Below are positions 43,581-53,633 of a DNA stretch of 64,000 nt, in pieces (within the stretch, counting starts at the first letter, position 1; each line of letters opens with the position of its first letter). The notes under the pieces were generated by a model. It saw only the letters and a list, made by a program, of their open reading frames with translations, did not search any database and had not been told where the DNA came from. The DNA comes from Euborellia annulipes (lineage: Eukaryota; Arthropoda; Insecta; Dermaptera; Anisolabididae), in the NCBI GenBank assembly GCA_023213315.1, contig JAKCPI010006266.1, positions 62,001 through 126,000 of the forward strand, written 5' to 3'. The position numbers were made by a program, and so were the translations under genes.

Positions 43581-45510
43581 CTCGAAAAAAAATGTTTGAT
43601 TTAAACTATCAACCTTATGCACTAATAAAAAAGAATGTTGTCTATTTTCAAAACTAAGCATTTATTAAGTGAGAGCTTTCAAGGTGAAACTTGAAAAAGT
43701 GGCTGGTTTTTGTGTATTCTAGACAAATTGTTTAATTGAATTGAAATAATAGAGCAAGCCTTAATGTCCTGTGTCATAACATCGCAAAGGTTCAGCAGAA
43801 TTAAGAGGATCTATATATAATGCTTGGATTGCCTTTGAAGGCAATTTAAAATGAGATATAAAACCTTAGTTCCCTTGTGCAACAAAATACGTTAGTTGCT
43901 GCAATGTCCTAAACTAAAATATTTTGACATCTGTCAGTTTGTTCTAATGACTGCATGGAGATAGGAACAAAATGCTAGCTGGTATTTTGGAAAAACAAAT
44001 AATATTAGCTGCAACAATCTCACTCTTTGACATTTTATACAATAAAAAAAATATTAGTGTCAAAGCTTTCTTTGAACAAAATTCCTGAGAACAGAAACCA
44101 AGAGTAAAAGTAATTATTCACAATTTGCCCTAATAAATATTTTAAAGAAAATTTTCAACTTGTAAAGAGACACCTATTTTGATGAGAAAAACGTGTTGTC
44201 TAATAGAAACAAGTAATGAGCCTCCTGTCATATATTTTTATTATATATATACATGTATATATATCATAATCAAATTCAATTAAAAACTAATTTAAGTTTG
44301 TCCCAAACTACTATGAAATTTTAATCAAGAAAATTATTATTCTCTCTGCAAGTTAAAAATAAATAAATGTCTATGAGATAATATGGAATGTATATATAAA
44401 AAGAAATTATGAAACAAGAACCAATATTATCAAGTGAATATAAATGGGCTAGCTAGTAATATCGGAAAAATGAACACCTTTTCTTAGGGGAATTATTAAC
44501 AGTTATTCTATATTGAACATTGGGTTGATCTTTATTATAAAACGCCAGCCAAGCTCGGGCGCTGGCTTACACTTCATTACTTTTGACATTAGCTCTATAT
44601 TCCCTAGTTGTTTTTAATTTTTTTTAATCGAAGGAAACCGAACTGCATACCGAAAAACCAAAACAATTAGGTAGGGACCCTTGCAAGTTGTTTAAAAAAA
44701 AAGATTCTGGGTGGCTTGGAGTCTTATAGTAAAGATTAGCTGAACAGTGAATTCAAGCATATTGGCTTATTACAGCAGGAAAAATGTAAAATTGAGTGTA
44801 TTATTATATTTTGGTCGGACAAAAATAATAATTCAATTATCATATGAAATGGCAAATTAATATTTTTTAAAATATTGTAAATAAAGCTATTATTTTGTGA
44901 TTAAAGTGATATTTAATTTATTTGGAATTAAAGTAAGGTTATATGTCTATTTATATCATTATATTATTCAATCAATTTAAGAAGATTTAAATTACAAAAT
45001 AACATCCTATCATTAAGATAATAAATATTAAAAGAAAAATAATAAGGAGTTTTAAAATAAGATAAAAGAAAAAAAAAAAACTTACTTAAAATGATGATGA
45101 ATATTTTGCAAGCAATAAGGCACGAAATAAACGAGGTTGACCATTTGAACGTTAATAATATAACAAGGCACAACTAATATTTAAATATTAATTAACATAT
45201 AATATTAAAATAACGCACAAATAAATATAATTAACAAAAATAAAACTGTTTGACACTTGAACACTGAGATCGCGTGAACCAGGCGAGAACTACGTCAAAG
45301 AGTATGAAAAAAAGATGGAGAAACGGAGTAATTAAAAAAATGAAGCGCTTTTTTTAAAACATAAATCATATTAAAAAAACTATATTTTTAATATAAAATA
45401 TACAGTATATAGTTTATATATAAAATAATAGTTTTTAAAATGTAAAATTAATTTTCATTAATAATAATTTATTAAAATTTAAAGTGTTTATATTTATTTA
45501 TGTAAAAGTT
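43581..45510. other. Long AT-rich stretch, nothing recognised
   Basis: A small hairpin GCCAGC/GCTGGC lies at 44544-44566. The minus frame at 44964-45173 is AT-driven and hydrophobic by composition. No shared repeats were noticed in almost 2 kb, so this may be older unique DNA. Confidence 0.45.
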
Positions 45511-45555
45511 TGGCCCCCCCCCGGGCCGGGGCGGCGGGCCCCCCCCCCCCCCCGG
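45511..45555. repeat. C/G homopolymer block
   Basis: Runs of 10 and about 15 C with GGGCCGGGGCGGCGGG between them, in an otherwise AT-rich stretch. Probably the decayed or misassembled end of the G-run-bearing element that follows. Confidence 0.5.
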
Positions 45556-45714
45556 GTTAAGTAATATATTTAATTATTTTAAAGGAGTTCCTTGGGGAGG
45601 GGAGGGGTAATCTGGTGTGAGTGGTCGCACAGCACACAATTTTTTCTTACTTTCGAGTAATTTAAAGGGGGCATTAAATAAATGAAATAAATTAATCGAC
45701 AAAATTTCCCGAGT

Positions 45715-46216
45715 AAAAATTATTAAAAATGATCGAGGGACCCACACGCCCACAGCAGGTCTGCATAGTGAACCTTTAGGGGCACACAGGGATATACACG
45801 CCATTGGCGTAGCCAGAAATTTTTGATGGGTGGGATCAACAAATTTTTTTCAAAAATTTAAGATTATTTTAGGGTATTTATAAATCATTTTGGTTTGTTT
45901 TTTTAGCTAGAGTAAATTATTATATTTTACTTTCTCTTACCCTTATGAAATATAATTTGTAATAAATATCTAGTCATGGCTTGAGTCTCATGGGGGGGGG
46001 TTGAACCCCCAAACCCCCCTGGCTACGCCTATGATACACGCCGACACCAGCCAGGGACACACACGCCCGCACCAGGGCCCCACACACACAGTAGATCAAA
46101 AGTGACCAAAAGAAAAATGTGTGTCTCTGGTGCGGACGTGTATATCCCTGTATGTCCTTAAAGGTTCACGATGCAGACCTGCTGCTGGCGTGTGGATACC
46201 TCGATCATTTTTAATC
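45715..46216. mobile_element. Fold-back element split by a hAT-like insertion
   Basis: The left arm (to 45801) with AATGATCGAGGGACCCACAC and GCAGGTCTGCATAGTGAACC pairs with the right arm (from 46129) GGTTCACGATGCAGACCTGC and CTCGATCATT. Arms are about 85 bp. Inner CGCCCGCACCAGGG and CTCTGGTGCGGACG also pair. Confidence 0.75.
45802..46033. mobile_element. hAT-like miniature element with 8 bp target duplication
   Basis: ATACACGC flanks it at 45794-45801 and 46034-46041. The ends CATTGGCGTAGCCAG and, inward from the right, CATAGGCGTAGCCAG are nearly perfect inverted repeats. It is the short relative of 37660-38344 and also contains a DH-type scrap, TTTTACTTTCTCTTACCCTT, at 45925. Confidence 0.9.
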
Positions 46217-46279
46217 ATTTTTACTTAATTAATACTTAAAAAATTTGATTTGTATATATATTCTGTTAAACAAGTACAT

Positions 46280-46606
46280 TAGGCTAACCTTTCGGTCTCA
46301 GTCGAGAACATCTTCAGAGATTATGGGCTATCAATATGAGATAAATATTATAAACTCAATTACACAATTCATAACCTTAAAGTTTCAATTTAAGTATATC
46401 AATGTAAATAAATAGGTCTACAGGTTTAAATAATTGAGTCTATTATTAGAAGAGTAACAGTCGTATGATTTACATTTATATACTTAAATTGTAACTTCAA
46501 GGCTTTGAATTGTGTAATTAAGTTATAATATTTATTATCTCATATTGACAGCCCATAAGCTCTGAAGATGGTCTCGGCCGAGACCGAAACGTTAGCCTAA
46601 TGGGTC
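46280..46606. mobile_element. Palindromic element with two hammerhead-like cores
   Basis: Arms of about 130 bp start ATTAGGCTAACC and end GTTAGCCTAAT. Plus-strand core: CTGAAGA (46562), a perfect six-pair stem GGTCTC/GAGACC, GAAAC (46586-46590), then GTTAGCC. Minus-strand core in the left arm at 46290-46317. The 60 bp centre is AT-rich and unique. Confidence 0.7.
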
Positions 46607-46786
46607 TTATACAAATGAAATAAAATCTAGCTTTCTTTCTTCATCCTGCTACTCATCAACAACTTTTATCGAGCAACAAATCTATAAATTTTATATTTAA
46701 AATAAAATTTAATTCCCAAAAAAAAAATATTTTTCTCAAATCTCGGGGGGTGGGGAGGGGGTAACTACCCCCTGTATCCGACCTTG

Positions 46787-48315
46787 TTTACAGCCGGTGA
46801 GGGTTAATTTATATGATTGAAATCTATAATATTTGCCATTATAGTAAATGGAGAATTGGTCTGTCTTATGCCAACTTCTATTATAAATCCCAATTTATGG
46901 ATCCGACTCAAATAAACAGAGTTGGGGTTAGAAAGGTCAAAAGCCTCCGACCAAACACACATGGGTTATGTTGCCCTAGGGCAGGCACGTAGGCAACAGA
47001 GCAACCGCTCGATCGACTTGACTGGCTGGGAGGAGCAAACTTGCTAAATTTCGATCGCACTAAAAATAAAAATTATTAGATCGAACATGAGTCGTCAACA
47101 AAACGTTTCATTCATAGTTATACCCCTAATTTAATAGAAATCAAATTACTGCCAACTGTTAATGGTAATGAATTTCATTGTAAACTTGATAGCAATGAAG
47201 GATGGAATGGCTTCAGATGCCGAAACAGTCCTTAAAGAAAATTTAATACAACCACCAACGAGTGAAATTTTTATAAACTGCAAAAAACTACCCTTAATAA
47301 ACCAAAGGGGAAAATGCAGTGTTTTCAATTCTTTAATATAACCGACAAATAAAGATTTTTATTTTAGCGCAGATTAGGTATATTATAATATGGAAAAGAA
47401 GTGAGGTCAGACAAGGACTTAATCTTGGATGAAATCCGTCGATATAGTAGATATAAAAAAAAAAAAAAACCTCAAATTATCTTAGAAAATAATAAATGAA
47501 TCTGTCTGAATTGCCGACGCAGAAGAGAAAAAAACATAAATATGGTGTTAAATATCCGGAGTGAAATTCGAGATAAACCTTATTGCTGCATAATATCGAT
47601 AAAGAATGAAAATAAATGTCAATGTTCTTTCACAAGGTTAAAAATAAATACTTCTTATTCATAGAATGATTGTAGAAATTTCTAAAAAGAATAAACAATC
47701 CCATTATATTTTGTTTGTTAAATTCATATAATTCATGTGAATCAATTATATGTATGTTGTTATGATAATAATTATAATTTTATCTTATTTCGCTAATTTT
47801 ATGTAAAAAAAAAAAAATAGTCTAGATTTTTTTCTGTTTTTCTTTATTACTTGTCAAATTCCATCTTTGGTAAAATTCAAATTAATTTTTTTTGTTTTTT
47901 AAGTCTACATCTGAGTCCGTATTGCTCCTGGGGGGGGGGGGGGGGGGGGGGGATTAAAAAATTAAACATAAGAAATTTTGGCAAAAAAAGATTTCAGGGA
48001 AGCCATGAAGTCCCCAAACCCCCAAAACTCCGCTACTTGCTTGAAAATAAAAAAAAATTTACCTAGTTTTTTTTTTTTTACAAAAACAGGCTATTTTTCT
48101 TTACTATTTGTAATATACTAGGGTATATAATATAATATATAGCAATTTGAATGTTTTTCTCTCTCCTGGGGTAATTATCACTAAGCTTAGATATATGAAT
48201 TTTCAAAAACAACACAAAAAATCCCATTTGCCTGGGTGCCTACAATTAATCAAGAATTATATAATTATTTAAATAATATAATTGAGTGATTCTGTTGTGT
48301 ATTGTAATGATAAAC

Positions 48316-48350
<35 letters not shown>

Positions 48351-48358
48351 AATGAAAT
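46787..48358. other. Mixed stretch with SINE-tail trace and G run
   Basis: GGAATGGCTTCAGATGCCGA followed by AACAGTCCTTAAA at 47200-47245 is a SINE-tail fragment on the plus strand. TTGCCCTAGGGCAGGCACGT near 46970 is a small hairpin. A G run of about 20 lies at 47931-47951. An A run of about 31 bases at 48319-48349 leads into a mariner-like arm fragment (ACAATGAAATAATCA). No gene is supported. Confidence 0.45.
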
Positions 48359-48703
48359 AATCATATAAGTCCTGTGGAAGGGACGTAAAGAAGGTTCCCT
48401 CTCAGTGATGCATTCTTCGAAAGGAGTAGGCTACACGCCGGTGCTGAGGGAGTCCCTCCTCAACTAGGACATCCTCCATAGCATAGAAGAGGTTGGATAA
48501 AAGGAGCCGGTTGGAACCAGAAATAAGGATTAGTTCACTAGCTAGAGACGAGAGCAGGAGGAGGAGCTAGAGATAGGAAATGATGTAACTTCACGGGGTG
48601 CCGGTAGATGGCTACGGCCAGAGGCCGGTTGGGTTTGAGGTGTGTGTCTTCGTGCACGAAAGCACCTCGGGCAAATAAACGGGGATCCCGATAGGAATTT
48701 CAA

Positions 48704-48746
<43 letters not shown>

Positions 48747-48750
48747 TAAG
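48359..48750 (+). mobile_element. Poly(A)-tailed retro-insertion with 11 bp target duplication
   Basis: AATCATATAAG occurs at 48359-48369 and 48740-48750. The insert is about 335 bp of GC-richer sequence followed by about 37 A. AATAAA lies about 40 bases before the tail (GCAAATAAACGGGG). This is the signature of an RNA copied by a LINE machinery. The target was an arm of the mariner-like miniature element, whose sequence GAAAACGCATG resumes directly after. The body could be a LINE 3' end, a SINE or a processed pseudogene; I do not recognise it. Confidence 0.75.
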
Positions 48751-48772
48751 AAAACGCATGTTGCTGCTTTAA

Positions 48773-49431
48773 GGTGCGATCACACCGGGACCTGACTTGT
48801 GTTTACTGACGAGTTCTAACCGAATCCGAATTGAGGGGGGTCACACACTAAAACTTGACTGGAGTGACGTAATCTTACTTCTCTGATATTTGGTATATAA
48901 GTATGTCGAAGGATAAACAATGCTTTTTACTTGAATGATACTATTTTCCTTCCCAGCAATTTATTTCTAAATAAAACTAATTATCGTTATATCAAGAAAT
49001 ATTTTTACTAAATTTTAAGTAAAAATATTTCTTAATTGACTATTTAAAAAATAATATCTTATTAATTTAAAAAAATTTGTAATCTATTTGTTTTGACTTA
49101 ACATATTTTCCTTTAATAAAAAATAGAAGTTATCTCAAAATTATTATTTATTTGTATTATTATTACTTAAATAAAGCCCTATATTGCCAAAAATGTCTTT
49201 ATTAAGGAACCGATCAAACAGCTGATTGAAAAAGTCGGCCATGTTGGCTTCCCAGCCAGCCGGAGCCAGGTCCCGATCCAACAAAATTGGTTAGCCACCA
49301 GAGTCCGTATCGTGACGTAGCTCCGCTCAACTCCGTTTCGGCGGCAGTGTGTGCACCTCCATAGAAATACATAGGTTGGGTCCGCCACCGGACTCAACTC
49401 AAGTCAAGTCAGGTCCCGGTGTGATCGCACC
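48773..49431. mobile_element. TTAA-flanked inverted-repeat element
   Basis: The ends GGTGCGATCACACCGGGACC and GGTCCCGGTGTGATCGCACC are perfect inverted copies, continuing CTGACTTG/CAAGTC. TTAA precedes the left end and TTGA (probably mutated TTAA) follows the right. TTAA targets are typical of piggyBac- and Kolobok-type transposons. The 72-codon minus frame at 49179 is not a transposase. Another copy begins at the window's last bases. Confidence 0.75.
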
Positions 49432-49435
49432 TTGA

Positions 49436-50654
49436 ATGTTAACCCTTGAAGTTATCATAATGAAGCTTAATATTTATAAATATTCAAAAAATCCGATTTT
49501 CCTGGGTGCCTACTATTTCATCAACATATAATCATAGAGGATAGATATATAAATTTATATGATGATGAAGTGATTTGGTTTAAATTAAAACAATGCAGAA
49601 AAGTTAAGTTCAAATGAATGGAATCTCTTTTATAAAAAAGAACAAATAGGCTATTAATTAGATAATAAAAAAAGATTGATAATAACAAGAAATATACAGT
49701 AGGTCTATACCAGTAAATTAAAAAAAAAAAATTGTTTGAAAGCTCTCATGATAAAATCATTAGAAGCCTCAAATATTATATTTAGTAATTAAATTATTAA
49801 TAATGTTATTTTCGAAAAATGCAAGCAAATATTTTTTTGTTGAGTGATGAGTCAGTTTATCATTTCCCCACATAACAATTCCCTAGATAAAAAAATGTGT
49901 TAATTCAAAAATTTAAGAAAATTGATTAGGTTTCTGTGAAGGTGTGTTTGTATGTTTAGCGCCCTAAATTATATTATAAATATATACGATCGCATAATAA
50001 ATCAGCAATTATATAATTTTAAATATGTAGATCTACTAATTATTTAAATAAAATAATTAAGGAATTCTGTTGTGTATTTGTATGGAATGAATGTGTCTAC
50101 GGATGAGTGCTGTCATTTAACAAAAAAAACTTTATTAATAATTATATCTGCCAATATATTTTATTAAAATATTAATATTTATTTATTTATAAATGCTACT
50201 CACACATTTGAGAAGAAAATTTCGATGAGAATATTGAAGGAAAGGAGTAAAGGAGAGAACACAACACAAAAAAAATTAAACGTCACAATATCACAAGATC
50301 AATTTCAACTTGAGGCAACGAGTATAGAAAAAGAGCAAAGAGTATCTATGAAGGCATAGAGTTTAGAAAAGAGAAAAGAAGCTACATGGAGACAATAACT
50401 TTTGATCAGGAATTTTAATATTAATAAAATTTAATTAAATAATTAAAATACATACCACTATTATAATAAATAATAGAAAAAATTAAATATAAAAATATAT
50501 TTTTGAGGAATAGAATAAAATAATTTAATCTATCAAAACATACTCTTATAACACAGTATATAGCCTATAATGCAATATGTATAGGAGGTGTAATTTAAAT
50601 AATAGTAAAAAAAAATATATATTTTCGGCCCAGAGTATGTAAAGTATCCTAAGC
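49436..50654. other. AT-rich stretch, nothing recognised
   Basis: No shared repeat or frame was noticed. TGGGTGCCTACTATTTCATC at about 49505 resembles TGGGTGCCTACAATTAATC at 48234, a minor duplicated word. Confidence 0.45.
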
Positions 50655-50690
50655 TATATTACATATATACATAGGTAAGAGAAAGTAAAA
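50655..50690 (-). mobile_element. DH element, terminal scrap
   Basis: ATATATACATAGGTAAGAGA followed by AAGTAAAA, the last bases of the AT-hairpin end; the same ending occurs at 52330-52366. Confidence 0.55.
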
Positions 50691-50911
50691 TATCTGTTGA
50701 CTAATTTATTCATATTTAAAAATGCATAGCAGCTACTTGTCAGTCTCTCTCTCTCTTCTTAGAAAACATCTCAAAAGAAGTAGATTAAAAAAAATTTTAA
50801 TTAGGAGAACTGAGACGGTCGATCTTTTAAATCAAATGAAAAGTTTATAGAGAAGGTTAGAGACCCCTTAATTAGTTTCCAACCCTTTATCTTGACAAAC
50901 ATAAATCTTAG

Positions 50912-50962
50912 GTGTGTTCAATGCTGTGTTCTATCTCTTGTGTTCAATGCTGTTCTATCTCT
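50912..50962. repeat. Two-unit tandem duplication of about 25 bp
   Basis: GTGTTCAATGCTGTGTTCTA and GTGTTCAATGCTGTTCTATC follow each other, each ending TCTATCTCT. The second unit lacks two bases. Confidence 0.8.
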
Positions 50963-51107
50963 TTGCGACCGAATAAAAGGAATTAAATGTACTTTTATTC
51001 AAATGAAGGGAGAAACAAAGAAGAATAGAGAGACAAAAAAAAAAAAATTAAATTAGTACACAATTATGCAATTATTATATTTTTTGAAGGATTCAATGAT
51101 AAGAAAA

Positions 51108-51750
51108 AAAAATCTGGTGTGACTGGCGCACAGCACACAACTTTCTCTTACCTTCGGTAATCGAAAGTTGTGTACTGTGCTTGTCACACCAGATTTTTGT
51201 GTCGACATATATTTAGTTCTCGACAGTACGGAACATTTGAATTCAGATGTAAAATTTATAAGTATGGGAAAATATTTATATTTTGTTACCATGACAACCA
51301 TTTCTCCTATCTTCCCTATGAAATACAAGAGTAAAGTGGTCTTCAGAAGATTTCAATCGCAAAATGAGAATATACATTTTAAAGAGCATCTAAAAAATAA
51401 TTGATTTTTGAATTTAAAAAAAAATCGTTGGAGCAAATTTTGAGAAAATCGAAAAAAACTGAAAAAGTACATCAGTAAAGTACTAGTAATCTTTGGCCGA
51501 TTTTGATTAAAAGCTTATTTTCCGGTCCCGGGGGTGTTTAAGTTAAATATAGAATTTCAACCTCGTAGCTCAATTCCTTCATGCTTAAAATTGAACACAC
51601 ACCCACCCACACACCCACAGACAGACCATGTCGCGAAAACCACTTTTTTGGATTCAGGGGACCTCAAAACGTGAAGATCCATCAAAATCTCGACATCGAA
51701 TTTTTGACATGAATCCAATACTTTCTCTCTATATATATATTACATATAGT
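51108..51750 (-). mobile_element. DH element, near-complete, AT end split by a palindrome
   Basis: The large hairpin is intact: AATCTGGTGTGACTGGCGCA, loop with ACTTTCTCTTACCT, and CTGTGCTTGTCACACCAGAT. The interior follows 18336-19021 in reverse with few differences. The last part of the AT hairpin (TACATAGGTAAGAGAAAGTA) appears only at 52330-52366, after the palindrome at 51751-52304. The 91- and 78-codon frames here are DH sequence. Confidence 0.85.
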
Positions 51751-52304
51751 AGATAGGAAAGGAGAATGCAGCCAGGTATTGAGTCTCCACGAAATTAAAC
51801 TCTCTGTTAAGGAAACAGTTTCGGCTTTAATGAAATAAAACCATCCTCAGTCCAATAGTTGAGAGTATGAACTCAAATAGCGAAGCATTGAGTCAATAGT
51901 GGAGTTGTCATAAAGTCTGTATTATTATACATTAATTGTTTGTACAAAAATACAATGCAATGCTTATCAGTAATATATACAGAGCGCCAAGTCAGAGATA
52001 CAAAGTTGTTTTGATTAATTAAAACAGCTTAATCAAAACAACTTTGTATCTCTGACTTGGCGCTCTGTATATATTACTGATAAGCATGCATTGTATTTTT
52101 GTACAAACAATTAATGTATAATAATACAGACTTTATGACAACTCCACTATTGACTCAATGCTTCGCTATTTGAGTTCATACTCTCAACTATTGGACTGAG
52201 GATGGTTTTATTTCATTAAAGCCGAAACTGTTTCCTTAACAGAGAGTTTAATTTCGTGGAGACTCAATACCTGGCTGCATTCTCCTTTCCTATCTACTGT
52301 TTAA
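51751..52304. mobile_element. Near-perfect 277 bp-arm palindrome with hammerhead-like cores
   Basis: The two halves are inverted copies that meet at about 52028 with almost no spacer; I find essentially one small length difference (CAATGCAATGC against GCATGCATTG). Ends are TAGATAGGAAAGGAGAATGC and GCATTCTCCTTTCCTATCTA. Each arm has the core: plus strand CTGAGGA (52196), stem GGTTTTA/TTAAAGCC, GAAAC (52224-52228), then CTGTT/AACAG as a small hairpin. Near identity of arms points to a recent origin. It lies inside a DH element. Confidence 0.8.
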
Positions 52305-52507
52305 ATACAACAGCCACATTAAATTCTTCATATATTACATATATACATAGGTAAGAGAAAGTAAAAGTAATTATTCAAAATAAAGAAAATAAAGCAATGT
52401 AAATTTACACACACAAAACAGATGAGGTTTCCATGAGTTTTTTCTCAGTTAATTATTTTAAATAAGAAAATTAAATTTTTCCTTGAATATTTCGGATATG
52501 AACATCT

Positions 52508-52600
52508 AATAAATCCATCAAAATCTCGACATCGAATTTTTGAGATGATCACAATACTTTCTCTATATATAATTCACATATAAAGTAAGAGAAAGTAAAA
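52508..52600 (-). mobile_element. DH element, terminal fragment
   Basis: ATCCATCAAAATCTCGACAT, GATGATCACAATACTTTCTC and AAAGTAAGAGAAAGTA. Only the AT-hairpin end, subtype with GATCACAATAC. Confidence 0.75.
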
Positions 52601-53013
52601 ATGAATGAGTGCATTGTGAACTTTGTGCTTATTCTTTATTTAACAATTTAAATGGTAATTCTATTAAAGGCCTATTGAAAACTACTTTTTTTTTTTTTTT
52701 TTTTAATTCCAACAATCATATTTAAAAAAATTTTTTATGTAAATTGTGTTCTAAATCGGGCTATTCATTTTGAAACCAGATGTAAAGTTTGAGTAAATTT
52801 ATATACTTTTAAATTGGACATCTTGATCAATCGCGGATTTACAACTTTAATTACTACTACACTAAATTTGTCCCCTAGATCGGTCTTTGATCCCGATTCT
52901 GAATCAGGCAGTAAGATTAGTACAGTCAACGCCACAAGTGCCTAATTTGCACGAGAGTCAAGCCTTGAGCTTAGGCAACCAAAATGCTTATCCGTGGGAT
53001 ATGTTGTCTCACT

Positions 53014-53208
53014 CAGGGCCGGATCTAGGGGGGGGGGGAGCAGTGGGTGCATGTGCGCCGGGCGGCAGATATCAGGGGGCGGCAATTAAAGAAAGATTTA
53101 CTAAAAAAAAGGTAAAATGCTATGAATTTTGTATAGAAAATTTTAAGGGGGGGGGGCGGCAAATTAAATTTTGCCCCCCCCCTAAAAAATCTCCTAGTTC
53201 CGGCCCTG
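53014..53208. mobile_element. hAT-like miniature element with CAGGGCCGG ends
   Basis: CAGGGCCGGATCTAGG and CCTAGTTCCGGCCCTG are inverted ends. TGTTGTCT occurs immediately after the right end (53209-53216) and at 53002-53009, four bases (CACT) before the left end, so the 8 bp target duplication is probably present with a small change. Inside are G and C runs. The 110-codon frame at 52887 crosses this element and is spurious. Confidence 0.75.
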
Positions 53209-53279
53209 TGTTGTCTTAAAAGTAGATTTTCTCTTTCAAATGCTTTAAAAAACAATGATAATAAAAATATTGGTTTGTT

Positions 53280-53560
53280 ATTATTATAGTTTTTAATTAT
53301 AGAGCACATTTGTTATTAATTATTTATTAAAAATATAAATACTGTACTAAGTTTCGACTGCTTATTCTGAAATCGTTTTCAACTACTGTACACTTATATC
53401 GACTCAAGTGAACTGATAGGAGCAAGTGAATGTACTTGAAAACGACTGCAGAATAAGATAAGCACAGTATTTATATTTTTAATAAATGATTAATACAAAT
53501 GTGGTTTATAATTAAAAACTCCCATAATAATACCACAAAAGCTTTGATAAAAAGTAAAAA
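53280..53560. mobile_element. Palindromic element, copy 2 of the 36005 family
   Basis: TTATTTATTAAAAATATAAA, TACTGTAC and CGACTGCTTATTCTG in the left arm and their inverted copies in the right arm match 36005-36290, including flanks such as ACCACAAAAGCTTTGATAAA. Hammerhead-like cores are decayed, retaining only GAAA and part of the stem. Confidence 0.65.
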
Positions 53561-53633
53561 TATTAGTTGGTTGGCTAATTCAAGCTAGTTCCACTCTCGA
53601 GCACATCAGGCACTTGTGGCGTCGACTGTGCCT

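Larger units (their letters stand above)
45585..46786. mobile_element. Composite: hAT-like remnant holding three later insertions
   Basis: The left part (AATCTGGTGTGAGTGGTCGC, ACAGCACACAATTTTTTC) and the right part (TTTTCTCAAATCTCGGGGGG to CTGTATCCGACCTTG) are the two halves of the element at 35723-35977. Between them lie a fold-back element (45715-46216), a hAT-like element within it (45802-46033), and a hammerhead-like palindrome (46280-46606). The 76-codon frame at 45574 is from these repeats. Confidence 0.6.
52919..53633. repeat. Inverted repeat pair enclosing two later insertions
   Basis: GTACAGTCAACGCCACAAGT and GCCTAATTTGCACGAGAGT (52919-52958) pair with ACTCTCGAGCACATCAGGC and ACTTGTGGCGTCGACTGTGC (53590-53633). 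Arms are about 40 bp with a few mismatches. Inside are a hAT-like element (53014-53208) and a palindromic element (53280-53560). The outer element is probably an older inverted-repeat transposon. Confidence 0.65.

Noticed and set aside
47851..48066. 71-codon frame containing a glycine run
   Set aside because: The glycines come from a G homopolymer; flanks are low complexity.
51053..51404. Overlapping open frames of 91 and 78 codons, and similar peptides at 10233, 21434, 60457, 62349 and 63461
   Set aside because: All lie in DH elements, run on both strands, shift frame between copies and contain stops in most copies; the similarity is that of the repeat DNA.
52887..53219. 110-codon open frame, the longest in the window
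   Set aside because: It crosses an inverted-repeat arm and a hAT-like miniature element with G and C runs; no coding constraint is visible.
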